DNA of 64,000 bases from positions 1 to 64,000 of the forward strand of contig JAKBNL010000013.1 of assembly GCA_021831035.1 (NCBI GenBank), written 5' to 3'. The translations under genes were made by a program, and so were the position numbers. Of the stretch, positions 18,192 to 26,052 are shown in pieces. The notes under the pieces are model-generated. The model had not been told where the DNA came from. It did not search any database and worked only from the letters and a program-made list of their open reading frames with translations. This DNA is from Actinomycetes bacterium (GTDB lineage: Bacteria; Actinomycetota; Acidimicrobiia; Acidimicrobiales; RAAP-2). Position 1 is the first letter of the stretch, and the number at the start of each line of letters is the position of its first letter.

Positions 18192-18240
18192 CGGGAGGGG
18201 GCCCCGGGGCCCCCTCCCGCACCACTCTCTCGGCGAGAGT
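18192..18240. terminator. tandem hairpins between convergent cofC and the histone-like gene
   Basis: A 28-bp perfect palindrome at 18192-18219 (G/C-rich) and a second hairpin ACTCTC-TCGGC-GAGAGT at 18224-18240. They sit between two stops and can act on both strands; T-tracts are weak, so efficiency is uncertain. Confidence 0.6.
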
Positions 18241-18245
18241 TTGGA

Positions 18246-18542
18246 CTACTTGGCCGCAGCCTTCTTGGCCGGGCGCTTGGCCGCAGCCTTCTTGGCCGGG
18301 CGCTTGGCCGCAGCCTTCTTCGCCGGGGCCTTCTTCTTGGCCGCAGCCTTCTTGGCCGGGCGCTTGGCCGCAGCCTTCTTGGCCGGGCGCTTGGCCGCAG
18401 CCTTCTTGGCCGGGCGCTTGGCCGCAGCCTTCTTGGCCGGGGCCTTCTTCTTGGCCGCAGCCTTCTTCGCCGGGCGCTTGGCCGCAGCCTTCTTGGCCGG
18501 GGCCTTCTTGGCCGGGGCCTTCTTCTTAGCGGCAGGTGCCAC
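18246..18542 (-). CDS. histone H1-like Lys/Ala repeat DNA-binding protein
   Basis: A 98-residue protein made almost wholly of Lys, Ala, Pro and Arg, beginning [15 protein letters not shown] and built from nonapeptide repeats of the KKAAAKRPA type. It resembles eukaryotic H1 tails and bacterial H1-like proteins, but no HU domain is present. It probably binds DNA or RNA by charge. The GTG start is supported by an AAGGAGG Shine-Dalgarno sequence. Composition is so biased that homology cannot be judged; the opposite strand of the repeat also stays open and should be ignored. Confidence 0.85.
   Translation of the reverse strand: MAPAAKKKAPAKKAPAKKAAAKRPAKKAAAKKKAPAKKAAAKRPAKKAAAKRPAKKAAAKRPAKKAAAKKKAPAKKAAAKRPAKKAAAKRPAKKAAAK
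18250..18530. repeat. 27-bp tandem repeats (coding)
   Basis: Near-identical 27-bp units and shorter variants encode the nonapeptides of the histone-like protein. Unit count may vary between strains by slippage. This is coding DNA, not a CRISPR array: there are no unique spacers. Confidence 0.85.
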
Positions 18543-18563
18543 TTTCCCTCCTTGGGACTCAAC

Positions 18564-18574
18564 GTTGAATCAAC
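18564..18574. promoter_or_regulatory. palindrome GTTGA-A-TCAAC
   Basis: A 5-1-5 inverted repeat 22 bp upstream of the histone-like gene start. It is the first of several palindromes in the 245-bp spacer before the coupling-protein gene. Confidence 0.45.
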
Positions 18575-18587
18575 TTGGGACCACTGA

Positions 18588-18602
18588 TCATCACCGTGAT
18601 GA
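18588..18602. promoter_or_regulatory. palindrome TCATCAC-C-GTGATGA
   Basis: A perfect 7-1-7 inverted repeat, of the size of a dimeric regulator operator or part of an origin of transfer. No known operator consensus matched. Confidence 0.55.
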
Positions 18603-18634
18603 CCCGTCGGGTACCGCCTTGATTGACGTGAACT

Positions 18635-18646
18635 CGCACATGTGCG
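18635..18646. promoter_or_regulatory. 12-bp palindrome CGCACATGTGCG
   Basis: A perfect 6+6 inverted repeat in the same spacer. A short hairpin CGGCC-TCTC-GGCCG follows at 18650-18663. Confidence 0.5.
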
Positions 18647-18712
18647 ATCCGGCCTCTCGGCCGTACCGCGACTGCCCGCAGTGCACGGCCCCGTGACGCA
18701 GGAGCGGCGCTC

Positions 18713-18727
18713 GTCGTCAATGACGAC
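18713..18727. promoter_or_regulatory. palindrome GTCGTCA-A-TGACGAC
   Basis: A perfect 7-1-7 inverted repeat, flanked by GGCG and CGCC that could extend the stem. Together with the preceding palindromes it makes this spacer the best candidate for an operator array or oriT. Confidence 0.55.
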
Positions 18728-18787
18728 TCACGCCATTCGGCCCCCTCCGCCAAAGGACATTTAAAAGTTCACTCGGTACACGAGGGC

Positions 18788-20119
18788 GTGTCAAGCATTT
18801 CGCACCACTTTCCGACCGATGGGTGCGTGGTCGAACTCGACGGCGTCTACCTCGGACGCGGAGCGCGCGGAGTCGCGACGAGCGGCGCGCAGCGATCGAC
18901 GCTCGTGCTCGGCCCCACGCGCAGCGGCAAGACGAGCTCGATCATCATCCCGAATCTCCTGATGACCACCGACGCGTGCGTCGTGACGTCGACCAAGGAC
19001 GACGTCGTGACGACGATGGCGCACGCGCGACGTGACGTCGCGACCCTCATGTTCGATCCCTCGGGCACCGTCGCGACGCCCGAGGGCGTCACGCGCGTCG
19101 GCTACTCGCCGCTACGCCAAGCCCGACGGTGGGACGGCGCGGTACTGGTCGCGCGCACACTGCTCGACGTCTCACGACGCAGCGTGGAGCGCGCCGAGGA
19201 CCACTGGAGTGAGCGAGCGGCGGCGCTCCTGGCGCCCCTCCTCCACGCCGCCGCCGTGGCCGGCGAGCCGCTGGGCCAGCTCGCCAACCGCGTCGATGAG
19301 CGTCGGGTCGACGACGTGGTCGACGTGCTCGTGGCCCACCACGGCGACCGCCACGCCTCGGTCGCCACGCTGCGCGGCGTGCTCGCCACCGAGGAGCGCG
19401 AGCGCTCGAGCATCTGGTCCACCGCCACGGGCCTGTTCGCCGGACTGCGCACCGACGCCGCCCGGGCCGCGTCCCTCGAGCCCCTCGTCGACCTCGACGC
19501 GTTCCTCACCGGGGGCCACCACCTCCACGTGGTCTCGCCCAGCCGTCACCAGGCCGTCGCGACGCCCCTGGTCGTGGGTCTCATCGACGAGATCGTCCAC
19601 GCCACCTACGAGCGCCACCGCGACGGCGCCCGGCTCCTGCTCGCCCTCGACGAGCTCGCGAACGTGGCGCCGCTGCCACGGCTCACCTCGATCGTCTCCG
19701 AGGGCGGCGGCCAGGGAGTCGTGACCCTGGCCTGCCTCCAGGACCTCAGCCAGGCGCGCGCCCGGTGGGGCGCGAGCGCCGACGGCCTCCTCTCGCTCTT
19801 CCCCTCGACCCTCGTCTTCCCGGGCATCGCCGATCGGGCGACCCTCGAGACGATCGAACGGCTCGGGGGACGTGAGTACGCGGCGAGCCCGACGGTGCAC
19901 CGCGATCACCGGGGTCGGGCCCGCAGTCTCAGCAGTGCGTGGATCGAGCGCACGCGGATCACGGCGAGCGACGTCGCCCGCGGCCGTCCGGGCCACGCCC
20001 TCGCGCTCTCGGCGACGAACGACCTGCGCTGGGTCGCCCTCACCCCGTACTACGCCGACCCTCACCTCTCGCGTCACCGGGCTCGCTCGCGGACCCTCTC
20101 GAGGGACCTCGAGCGCTGA
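18788..20119 (+). CDS. VirD4/TraG-like conjugative coupling ATPase
   Basis: A 443-residue RecA-like ATPase of the type IV coupling protein family, which feeds a relaxase-DNA complex to a conjugation channel. Walker A is LVLGPTRSGKTSS (about residues 40-51), followed by IIIPNLL and VVTSTKDDVV; Walker B is LLLALDELANVAPL (Asp288-Glu289), followed by SIVSEGGGQG and LQDLSQARARWG, all typical of actinobacterial TraG proteins. No membrane segment is visible in this frame, which is unusual. No other type IV secretion gene is present. Its 3' end overlaps the convergent relaxase gene by 46 bp. Start GTG 18788 is the first in frame but lacks a clear SD. Confidence 0.88.
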   Translation: MSSISHHFPTDGCVVELDGVYLGRGARGVATSGAQRSTLVLGPTRSGKTSSIIIPNLLMTTDACVVTSTKDDVVTTMAHARRDVATLMFDPSGTVATPEGVTRVGYSPLRQARRWDGAVLVARTLLDVSRRSVERAEDHWSERAAALLAPLLHAAAVAGEPLGQLANRVDERRVDDVVDVLVAHHGDRHASVATLRGVLATEERERSSIWSTATGLFAGLRTDAARAASLEPLVDLDAFLTGGHHLHVVSPSRHQAVATPLVVGLIDEIVHATYERHRDGARLLLALDELANVAPLPRLTSIVSEGGGQGVVTLACLQDLSQARARWGASADGLLSLFPSTLVFPGIADRATLETIERLGGREYAASPTVHRDHRGRARSLSSAWIERTRITASDVARGRPGHALALSATNDLRWVALTPYYADPHLSRHRARSRTLSRDLER

Positions 20120-21147
20120 GCCCACGCGTCGAGCGCGGCCGGTTCGAGGGGGCGCGCGCCGCGCTCGATCACGCGCTCGAGCATCCGGGCCCGGGGCACT
20201 CCCACGGTCACCTCGTGGACCCCCCGGCCCGGGCGCAGTTCAGGGTAGAGGGCGTCCACCGAGGCAAGAGTGTCGCTCGCGCCCTGGCCGAAGACGGCGG
20301 CGTCGGCCCACGCCGCCACGACGTGACGGCGGGCCACCTCGAGGCGACCCTCGAAGGCGCCCGCGAAGCGATGCTCGTCGAGCGTGGATCGGTGCCGGGT
20401 CGGCGACGGGCGCGCCCCGACCAGAACGACGCGACGCCGCTCGTCCCGCCAGCGCGCGACGACGTCGGGACGCTCCCAGTGGGTCTTCTCACCGCGCAGT
20501 GCGTGGCGTCCGGGCCACAGCGCACGGTATCCCTCGTCGAGGCCGGAGACGTGCTCGACACCGGCGAAGGAACGCCACACCTCGTAGCCTGCGCGCTGGG
20601 CCACCTCGTGGCGCAGGGTGGCGCGGTAGAGGGCGTCGGCCGCGAGCGCGTGGGCGACGAGGGCCCGCGCGTCGAGCACGACGTCGGCGCCCTCGGGACG
20701 AGCGCCGACGAGGACGTGGTCGTGCAGATGGGGCTCGGCGTGTCGGTTGACCCCGTGGGTGTAGGCGACCACCGACGACCACCGCGCGCCGCGCGTGCGC
20801 GTCTCGCCCCCCACTCGCTCGCGCACCTCGACGGCGCGGTCCTCGAGGTAGGCCAGCGCGGCGCCCACCGCGGCCCGGTGCGCGGCGACCACGCCGCTCG
20901 CCCGCCCCTCGTCGAGGGCGAGGAGCACCGACACGGCCCGAGGGGCCGCGACCACCAGGTCGTAGCCGACCACCTTCGCCCGGGGTGTGCTCGCGAGCAC
21001 GTCGGCCACGCGCGCGGGATCCGACGGGTCGCCCCCGCCCCGGATCCACCAGCCGGGGCCGCCCTCGCGGATGCCCTCGAGCTCACGCGCCGGGTCCCGG
21101 GTGAAGTAGGCGACGTCGAGGCTGCGTCGCGCGAGTACACGGATCAT
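20074..21147 (-). CDS. MobF/TrwC-type relaxase domain protein without helicase
   Basis: A 357-residue stand-alone relaxase. GYDLVVAAPRAVSVLLAL (from about residue 61) matches the TrwC GxDLTFSAPKSVS motif; AYTHGVNRHAEPHLHDH (residues 128-144) supplies His131 and the HxHxH metal site; DALYRATLRHEVA is the conserved helix after it. The N-terminus has one tyrosine (VAYFTRD, Tyr14) as possible DNA-nicking residue where TrwC has two pairs. MobF relaxases are normally fused to a helicase and exceed 900 residues, so this is a minimal or reduced version. ATG 21147 has a GGGAGGG SD; pafBC ends only 26 bp upstream on the same strand, so the two are probably co-transcribed. Confidence 0.87.
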   Translation of the reverse strand: MIRVLARRSLDVAYFTRDPARELEGIREGGPGWWIRGGGDPSDPARVADVLASTPRAKVVGYDLVVAAPRAVSVLLALDEGRASGVVAAHRAAVGAALAYLEDRAVEVRERVGGETRTRGARWSSVVAYTHGVNRHAEPHLHDHVLVGARPEGADVVLDARALVAHALAADALYRATLRHEVAQRAGYEVWRSFAGVEHVSGLDEGYRALWPGRHALRGEKTHWERPDVVARWRDERRRVVLVGARPSPTRHRSTLDEHRFAGAFEGRLEVARRHVVAAWADAAVFGQGASDTLASVDALYPELRPGRGVHEVTVGVPRARMLERVIERGARPLEPAALDAWAQRSRSLERVRERAR

Positions 21148-21173
21148 GGGGCCCTCCCGAGCCCAACGGTCGC

Positions 21174-23138
21174 CTAGAGGGTCGCGGCGATGCGCCGGGC
21201 CAGGTCCCGGCCCGCGTCGGCCAGCTCCGTCGAGGCGACCGCGGCACCGGGGCCCGCCTGCACCATCAACCGGTCCAGGGTCGCGGGGTCACCCACCCGG
21301 AAGGCCACCGCGTGACGCCCGTCCTCCAGGGCCAGCCACCGCGCGCCGGGCAGCGGCTCGAACAGCCAGCGCTGCTCGGCCTCGACGACGACCACTACGT
21401 GGTGACCCTCCTCACCGACCTGGGTCAGCCAGTTCGCCACCGGGTCGACCGGGCGCGAGACCGTGACCGGCGAGGTGGCGAGGACGGCGTTGATGCGGTC
21501 CACCCGGAACGTCCGCCAGCCCTCGCGGGTCGTGCAGTACGCCCGGACGTACGCGTGGCCGTTGAGGACGCGGATCTCGCGAGGCTCGATCGCGCGGACC
21601 GTGACCTCGCCCGAGGCGGCACTCAGGTACTCGACCTTGATCTGGGCGTGGTCTTCGACGGCCCGCTCCACGTCGCCGACCAGCCTCTCGGCCGCCGACT
21701 CGACCTGCACCGGCGCGGCGACGGCCGCTTCGATCTTCGCGATGGCCGAGTGGATCGACGGCTCGTCGTAGACCCGGGCGGCCTCGCGCAGAGCGATGTT
21801 GAGCTCGTAGAGGTCCCGCCACATGAGCGGCGAGGGCTCGGGTGCCCCGTGAGGGAGGTCGGAGAAGTCGGCCCGGTAGACGGAGTCGTCGTTCTCCTCG
21901 TCGTCCCAGTCGTCGCACTCCTTGAGGACGTGCGCGGGGAAGGTGTCGGTGCCGTCGGTGGTGTCGACAAGCGGCTCCATGGAGACGAGACGGTCCATGA
22001 TCAGCCGGACGTGGGCCGGGGCGAGTCCGAAGCGCCCTGCCAGCTCCGACACGCGCAGGCCGTCCTCGCTGGCGTAGACCGCGTGCAACAGCTGGAGGGT
22101 CTGGCCGAGCACGTCCTGGCCCCCACCGGTCTCGAAGCGTCCGGGCTCGATCGACGGGACCCGGGCGCGGTTGACTCCGTCGAGCCACTCCGCGAGCTCG
22201 GACCGGAGTGACTTGGGCGAGCGCAGGCGGACCCGGTCAGCGCCCTCGAGGACAAAGCGCAGCGCGCCGCGCGGTCCGTCGAAGTCGAGGACCACGTCCA
22301 CGACGCCGTCGTCGTGTCGGTCCAGCTCGGCCGCCGGGTACTGGCGGGCCAGGAGCTCGGCGTAGGCCTCGTTGGTGGCGACGACCACCCGCAGCGGCTT
22401 GGGGGCGCGGGCGAACTCGGGTCGCCACGCGCGCGCGAGGGTCAACGTCTCCTCGTCGACCGAGAAGACGTCCCCGAGCACGAGGGGCATCGAGGTTATG
22501 CGATTGAGACGGTAGCCCTTGATCTCGGTCGAGTCCTGGACCCGGGCGACCAGGTAGCCCACGCCGCGGAACACGTCGAGCACCAGTGGCTCCACGCGCC
22601 GGGTCTTGTTGGACGAGGAGAGGTAGTCGAAGGCGAGGGCTCGACGCAGGTGGAGCGCGCGCAGGATGGGCGTGAGATAGGGCGACACCTCGCGATCGCC
22701 GTCGGGCGACGGGCCGTCGCTGAAGAGCGAGAAGACCCCGCGGCGCCCGACCCCGCACAGCGCGAGGGCGAGGCGCACGACCCGCTCCTCGTCGGGGGTG
22801 AAGGCGATCGCCGGCGCGTAGGCGCTGGCCGGGTCGACGCGATAGCCCACCGACCCGTCGGGCATCGTCACCGTCTCGATCTCGAACCCCAGGTCGCGGA
22901 TCCGGGCCTTGTCGCGCTCGAACTTCTGGCGCACCGCGACGTCGCTGCCCTCGTAGGCCCGAACCTTGCGGGGCCCCTTCGCTGACGACGGGAACTCGTC
23001 GACGGTCAACTCCCGGACGATCTGCTCCTGGGTGAGCGGCCCGTGCTGCCAGGCGCGCTGGAGCAGCAAGACGAGGGCCACGAGCCTCTCACGACTCTGC
23101 TCGACGCCCGCGCGGATGGAGGTCTCCTTGGCGGCCAC
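21174..23138 (-). CDS. pafBC: fused PafB-PafC WYL-domain transcriptional regulator
   Basis: A 654-residue fusion of the two WYL proteins PafB and PafC, which form the DNA-damage-responsive transcription activator of actinobacteria. The first half has an N-terminal winged-helix region (LVALVLLLQRAW), then WYL-type sequence (FDYLSSSNKTRRVEPL) and a WCX tail; the second half repeats this (VEYLSAASGEVTVRAIEPRE, RTFRVDRINAV). The GTG at 23138 is chosen because TACCCT lies exactly 6 nt upstream and the sequence above it is Pro/Ser-rich. Proteasome genes are not in this window; instead the neighbour is a relaxase. Confidence 0.9.
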   Translation of the reverse strand: MAAKETSIRAGVEQSRERLVALVLLLQRAWQHGPLTQEQIVRELTVDEFPSSAKGPRKVRAYEGSDVAVRQKFERDKARIRDLGFEIETVTMPDGSVGYRVDPASAYAPAIAFTPDEERVVRLALALCGVGRRGVFSLFSDGPSPDGDREVSPYLTPILRALHLRRALAFDYLSSSNKTRRVEPLVLDVFRGVGYLVARVQDSTEIKGYRLNRITSMPLVLGDVFSVDEETLTLARAWRPEFARAPKPLRVVVATNEAYAELLARQYPAAELDRHDDGVVDVVLDFDGPRGALRFVLEGADRVRLRSPKSLRSELAEWLDGVNRARVPSIEPGRFETGGGQDVLGQTLQLLHAVYASEDGLRVSELAGRFGLAPAHVRLIMDRLVSMEPLVDTTDGTDTFPAHVLKECDDWDDEENDDSVYRADFSDLPHGAPEPSPLMWRDLYELNIALREAARVYDEPSIHSAIAKIEAAVAAPVQVESAAERLVGDVERAVEDHAQIKVEYLSAASGEVTVRAIEPREIRVLNGHAYVRAYCTTREGWRTFRVDRINAVLATSPVTVSRPVDPVANWLTQVGEEGHHVVVVVEAEQRWLFEPLPGARWLALEDGRHAVAFRVGDPATLDRLMVQAGPGAAVASTELADAGRDLARRIAATL

Positions 23139-23144
23139 GGTTGG

Positions 23145-23150
23145 AGGGTA
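23145..23150 (-). promoter_or_regulatory. -10 box of pafBC
   Basis: TACCCT on the minus strand, 6 nt before GTG 23138; leaderless spacing. Confidence 0.6.
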
Positions 23151-23172
23151 CTCGCCCGGAATCGACGGCGGG

Positions 23173-23676
23173 CTAGGCGCCGTGGGCCCCGTCGCCGTTC
23201 CCGTCACGGCGCCAGGTGCCCGAACGGCCCCCGGACTTCTCCCACAGTGCGATCTGCTCGATCGTCATCGTCCGGTCCGTGGACTTGCACATGTCGTAGA
23301 TGGTCAGGGCGGCCACGGTGGCGGCCGTTAGGGCTTCCATCTCCACCCCCGTGCGGTCGATGGTGTCCACCGCCGCCTCCACCTCGATGTGCGAATCGGC
23401 GATGGTGAAGTTGACGTGGACGCTGCCGACGAGCACCGGGTGGGCCATGGGCAGGAGGGACGCGGCGTGCTTGGCCGCCTGGATCCCCGCGACGCGCGCG
23501 GTCGCCAGGACGTCGCCCTTGTTGAGGGTGTTGGCGGCCACCGCCTCGGTCGTCGAGGGCAGCATCGTGACCCGGCATCGGGCCAGGGCGCGGCGCGCAC
23601 TGACCTCGCTCGGACCGATCTCGCGCCCGAAGGCTCCGCCCCCGCCGGGCCGGCGCAACTGGCGGAAGTCGTCCAC
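23173..23676 (-). CDS. moaC: cyclic pyranopterin monophosphate synthase
   Basis: A 167-residue MoaC, which makes cyclic pyranopterin monophosphate in molybdenum cofactor biosynthesis together with MoaA. Conserved segments are NTLNKGDVLATARVAGI, AKHAASLLPMAHPV (active-site KxxxxLIPLCHP equivalent, with LPMAHP), VEMEALTAATVAALTIYDMCKS (signature) and the terminal KSGGRSG. Cys of the usual LCHP is Ala here. GTG start with TAGCAT 6 nt upstream. Divergent from the FmdB gene; other Mo-cofactor genes are absent except the rhodanese-MoeB protein. Confidence 0.94.
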   Translation of the reverse strand: MDDFRQLRRPGGGGAFGREIGPSEVSARRALARCRVTMLPSTTEAVAANTLNKGDVLATARVAGIQAAKHAASLLPMAHPVLVGSVHVNFTIADSHIEVEAAVDTIDRTGVEMEALTAATVAALTIYDMCKSTDRTMTIEQIALWEKSGGRSGTWRRDGNGDGAHGA

Positions 23677-23682
23677 CGCGCC

Positions 23683-23688
23683 ATGCTA
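23683..23688 (-). promoter_or_regulatory. -10 box of moaC
   Basis: TAGCAT on the minus strand, 6 nt before GTG 23676; leaderless spacing. Confidence 0.6.
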
Positions 23689-23717
23689 CCCACGGCCGTT
23701 TCCCCGACCGCGACCGG

Positions 23718-23723
23718 TACACT
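23718..23723 (+). promoter_or_regulatory. -10 box of the FmdB-family gene
   Basis: TACACT; the mRNA start is expected near 23730, about 20 nt before ATG 23751. Confidence 0.5.
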
Positions 23724-23750
23724 GACCGGGTCGACGTGACCAGAGGTCCC

Positions 23751-24050
23751 ATGCCCACCTACGAGTACGAGTGCCAGAACTGCCGCGAGCGCCACGAGGC
23801 CGTCCAGCGCTTCAGCGACGCCCCCCTGACCGACTGCCCGCGCTGCGGGGGCCCACTGCGCCGCGTGTTCTCCTCGGTCGGGATCGTCTTCAAGGGCAGC
23901 GGGTTCTACAAGACCGACAGCCGCCCGGGCGGGTCACCCTCGGGCACCACCCCCTCGAGCGCGCCGACGCCGAGCCCGGCCGCCGAGCCCGCGCCGGCCG
24001 CGGCACCGGCCGCGGCCGCCCCTGCGGCCAGCGCGTCGTCGGCCGACTGA
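23751..24050 (+). CDS. FmdB-family zinc ribbon protein
   Basis: A 99-residue protein with the N-terminal FmdB zinc ribbon: MPTYEYECQNC, then CPRCGGPLRRVFS, giving two CxxC zinc pairs, and GSGFYKTD. The last 35 residues are Pro/Ala/Ser-rich and probably disordered. The family is named as putative regulatory but its function is not known. ATG 23751 is chosen over GTG 23736 because MPTYEYxC is the conserved beginning. It precedes dxs with a 40-bp gap holding the dxs promoter. Confidence 0.9.
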   Translation: MPTYEYECQNCRERHEAVQRFSDAPLTDCPRCGGPLRRVFSSVGIVFKGSGFYKTDSRPGGSPSGTTPSSAPTPSPAAEPAPAAAPAAAAPAASASSAD

Positions 24051-24076
24051 CCCCTCCTCCCCGCCCTACCCACCGG

Positions 24077-24082
24077 TAGGCT
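24077..24082 (+). promoter_or_regulatory. -10 box of dxs
   Basis: TAGGCT, 8 nt before ATG 24091; nearly leaderless. Confidence 0.55.
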
Positions 24083-24090
24083 GGACGGCG

Positions 24091-26016
24091 ATGATCCTGC
24101 CGTCCATCGAGAGCCCGGCCGACCTACGGGCGCTCTCCTACGAGCAGCTCGACCAGTTGAGCCGCGAGATCCGCGACTTCATCATCGCCTCGGTCACCAA
24201 GACCGGTGGGCACCTCGGGTCGAACCTGGGGGTGGTGGAGCTGACCCTCGCCCTACACCGCGTCTTCGAGTCACCCCAGGACGTGCTCCTCTGGGACACC
24301 GGCCACCAGGCCTACGTCCACAAGCTCCTGACCGGACGGCGCTACGGGTTCAAGGCGCTGCGCCAGCGTGGCGGCCTCTCGGGCTACCCGAACCGCTCCG
24401 AGAGCCAGCACGACTGGATCGAGTCGTCTCACGCCTCGACCGCGCTCTCCTACGCCCACGGCCTGTCGGTGGCCCTCGAGCGCCGTCACGAGTTGGCCGG
24501 CCGGGGTGGCCGACGCCACGTAGTGGCCGTCGTCGGTGACGGCTCGCTGACCGGGGGTATGGCCTACGAGGCCCTCAACAACCTGGGCCACTCCAACCAG
24601 CGCGTCGTCATCGTCCTCAACGACAACGGCCGCAGCTACGCCCCGACCGTCTCGAAGCTCTCGGAGTCACTCACGGCGCTGCGTCTCAACCGCACCTACC
24701 TCAGCGTGCGCAGCGGCGTGCGCCGGCTCGTGCCGCGCCTCCCCCGCCTAGGCAAGGCCGCCTACCGGGGCATCGACAGCGTCACGACGGCCGTGCGCGA
24801 GATGGTGACGCCCCACACCTTCTTCGAGACCCTCGGCGTGCGCTACGTCGGACCCATCGACGGTCACAACGTCGAGGCCCTCGAGCACGCCCTCACGAGC
24901 GCGTCCCAGTGGGACGGCCCCATCGTCGTGCACGTCCTCACCCAGAAGGGCCGGGGCTACGGCCCCGCCGTCAGTGACGACCTCCGCATGCACGACTACA
25001 AGCTCTCGCCGCGCGTCGACGACGACGTCGTGAGCCAACCGTCCTTCAGCCAGGCCTTCTCCGAGGCGCTCCTCGCCGCGGCGGCCGAGGACGACCGGGT
25101 CGTCGCGCTCACCGCGGCCATGGCCGGCCCGACGGGTCTGCTGGACTTCGAGACGAAGTACCCCGAGCGCTTCTTCGACGTCGGGATCGCCGAGCAGCAC
25201 ATGGTCACCGCCGCGGCCGGAATGGCCATGGGCGGTCTCAAACCCGTCGTCGCGGTCTACTCGACGTTCTTCTCGCGGGCCTTCGACCAGGCCCACCTGG
25301 ACGTCGGCCTCTTGGACCTCCCCGTGGTCTTCGTCTTCGACCGCTCCGGGATCACCGGGGACGACGGCCCCAGCCACCACGGCCTGCTCGACATCGCCCT
25401 GTGCCTGGCCATCCCCAACATGACGGTCTTCGCGCCCTCCTCGGCGGCCGAGGTCGAGGTGATGCTGCGCACCGCGCTGTCGCTCTCGGCCCCGGCGGCG
25501 ATCCGCTACCCCAAGACGATGCCGCGCCCCTTCGACGGACGAGTCGGCGAGGGGCTCGCCGCGCGACGGGTGCGCGTCGGGGACGGGTCGCTGTGCGTGC
25601 TGGCTCTGGGCAAGATGGCCCCGGCCGCCCACGCCGCGCTCGAGTTGATGGGCGCGGACGCCGAGCGCGTGACCCTGTACGACGTCCGGGTCCTGCCCCC
25701 GGATCCGGCGATGATCGACGACGCCGTCGCCCACGCGCGCATCATCACCGTGGAGGACGGCACCCGTCACGGCGGCGCCGGCACGCTGATGGTCTCGGCC
25801 GTGCGCGGCCGGGCCCAGGAGCTCGCCCACCCCTTCCCCACGACGCGGATCCTCGGCGTGCCCCGGGTCTTTCTCACCCACGACCGGCCCGACCACCTGC
25901 TGGCCGAGATCGGCCTCGACCCCGAGGGCCTGGCCGGCGCCTTCACCCGGCTGCTGCGCGACGAGCCCGAGTTCGCCCCGGCGGCGCCCGAGGCCCCCCG
26001 CGCCCGCTTCGTCTAG
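24091..26016 (+). CDS. dxs: 1-deoxy-D-xylulose-5-phosphate synthase
   Basis: A 641-residue ThDP-dependent enzyme that condenses pyruvate and glyceraldehyde 3-phosphate, the first step of the MEP isoprenoid pathway. Hallmarks: GGHLGSNLGVVEL, DTGHQAYVHKLLTGR, VVGDGSLTGGMAYEALNN with NDNGRS for ThDP/Mg binding, and in the second domain DVGIAEQHMVTAAAGMA (catalytic Glu) and DRSGITGDDGPSHHG. Full length. Own nearly leaderless promoter; msrB follows with its own promoter. Confidence 0.97.
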   Translation: MILPSIESPADLRALSYEQLDQLSREIRDFIIASVTKTGGHLGSNLGVVELTLALHRVFESPQDVLLWDTGHQAYVHKLLTGRRYGFKALRQRGGLSGYPNRSESQHDWIESSHASTALSYAHGLSVALERRHELAGRGGRRHVVAVVGDGSLTGGMAYEALNNLGHSNQRVVIVLNDNGRSYAPTVSKLSESLTALRLNRTYLSVRSGVRRLVPRLPRLGKAAYRGIDSVTTAVREMVTPHTFFETLGVRYVGPIDGHNVEALEHALTSASQWDGPIVVHVLTQKGRGYGPAVSDDLRMHDYKLSPRVDDDVVSQPSFSQAFSEALLAAAAEDDRVVALTAAMAGPTGLLDFETKYPERFFDVGIAEQHMVTAAAGMAMGGLKPVVAVYSTFFSRAFDQAHLDVGLLDLPVVFVFDRSGITGDDGPSHHGLLDIALCLAIPNMTVFAPSSAAEVEVMLRTALSLSAPAAIRYPKTMPRPFDGRVGEGLAARRVRVGDGSLCVLALGKMAPAAHAALELMGADAERVTLYDVRVLPPDPAMIDDAVAHARIITVEDGTRHGGAGTLMVSAVRGRAQELAHPFPTTRILGVPRVFLTHDRPDHLLAEIGLDPEGLAGAFTRLLRDEPEFAPAAPEAPRARFV

Positions 26017-26040
26017 GGGCCGCACGCCCGACCCCACCGG

Positions 26041-26046
26041 TAGGGT
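26041..26046 (+). promoter_or_regulatory. -10 box of msrB
   Basis: TAGGGT, 6 nt before GTG 26053; leaderless spacing. Confidence 0.6.
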
Positions 26047-26052
26047 GGCGTC

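Noticed and set aside
18250..18530. Regular short repeats resembling a CRISPR array
   Set aside because: Repeats are 27-bp in-frame units encoding Lys/Ala nonapeptides, with no unique spacers and no cas genes nearby.
18543..21147. Full integrative element with att sites
   Set aside because: No tRNA gene, integrase, direct-repeat ends or composition shift was found around the relaxase and coupling-protein genes.
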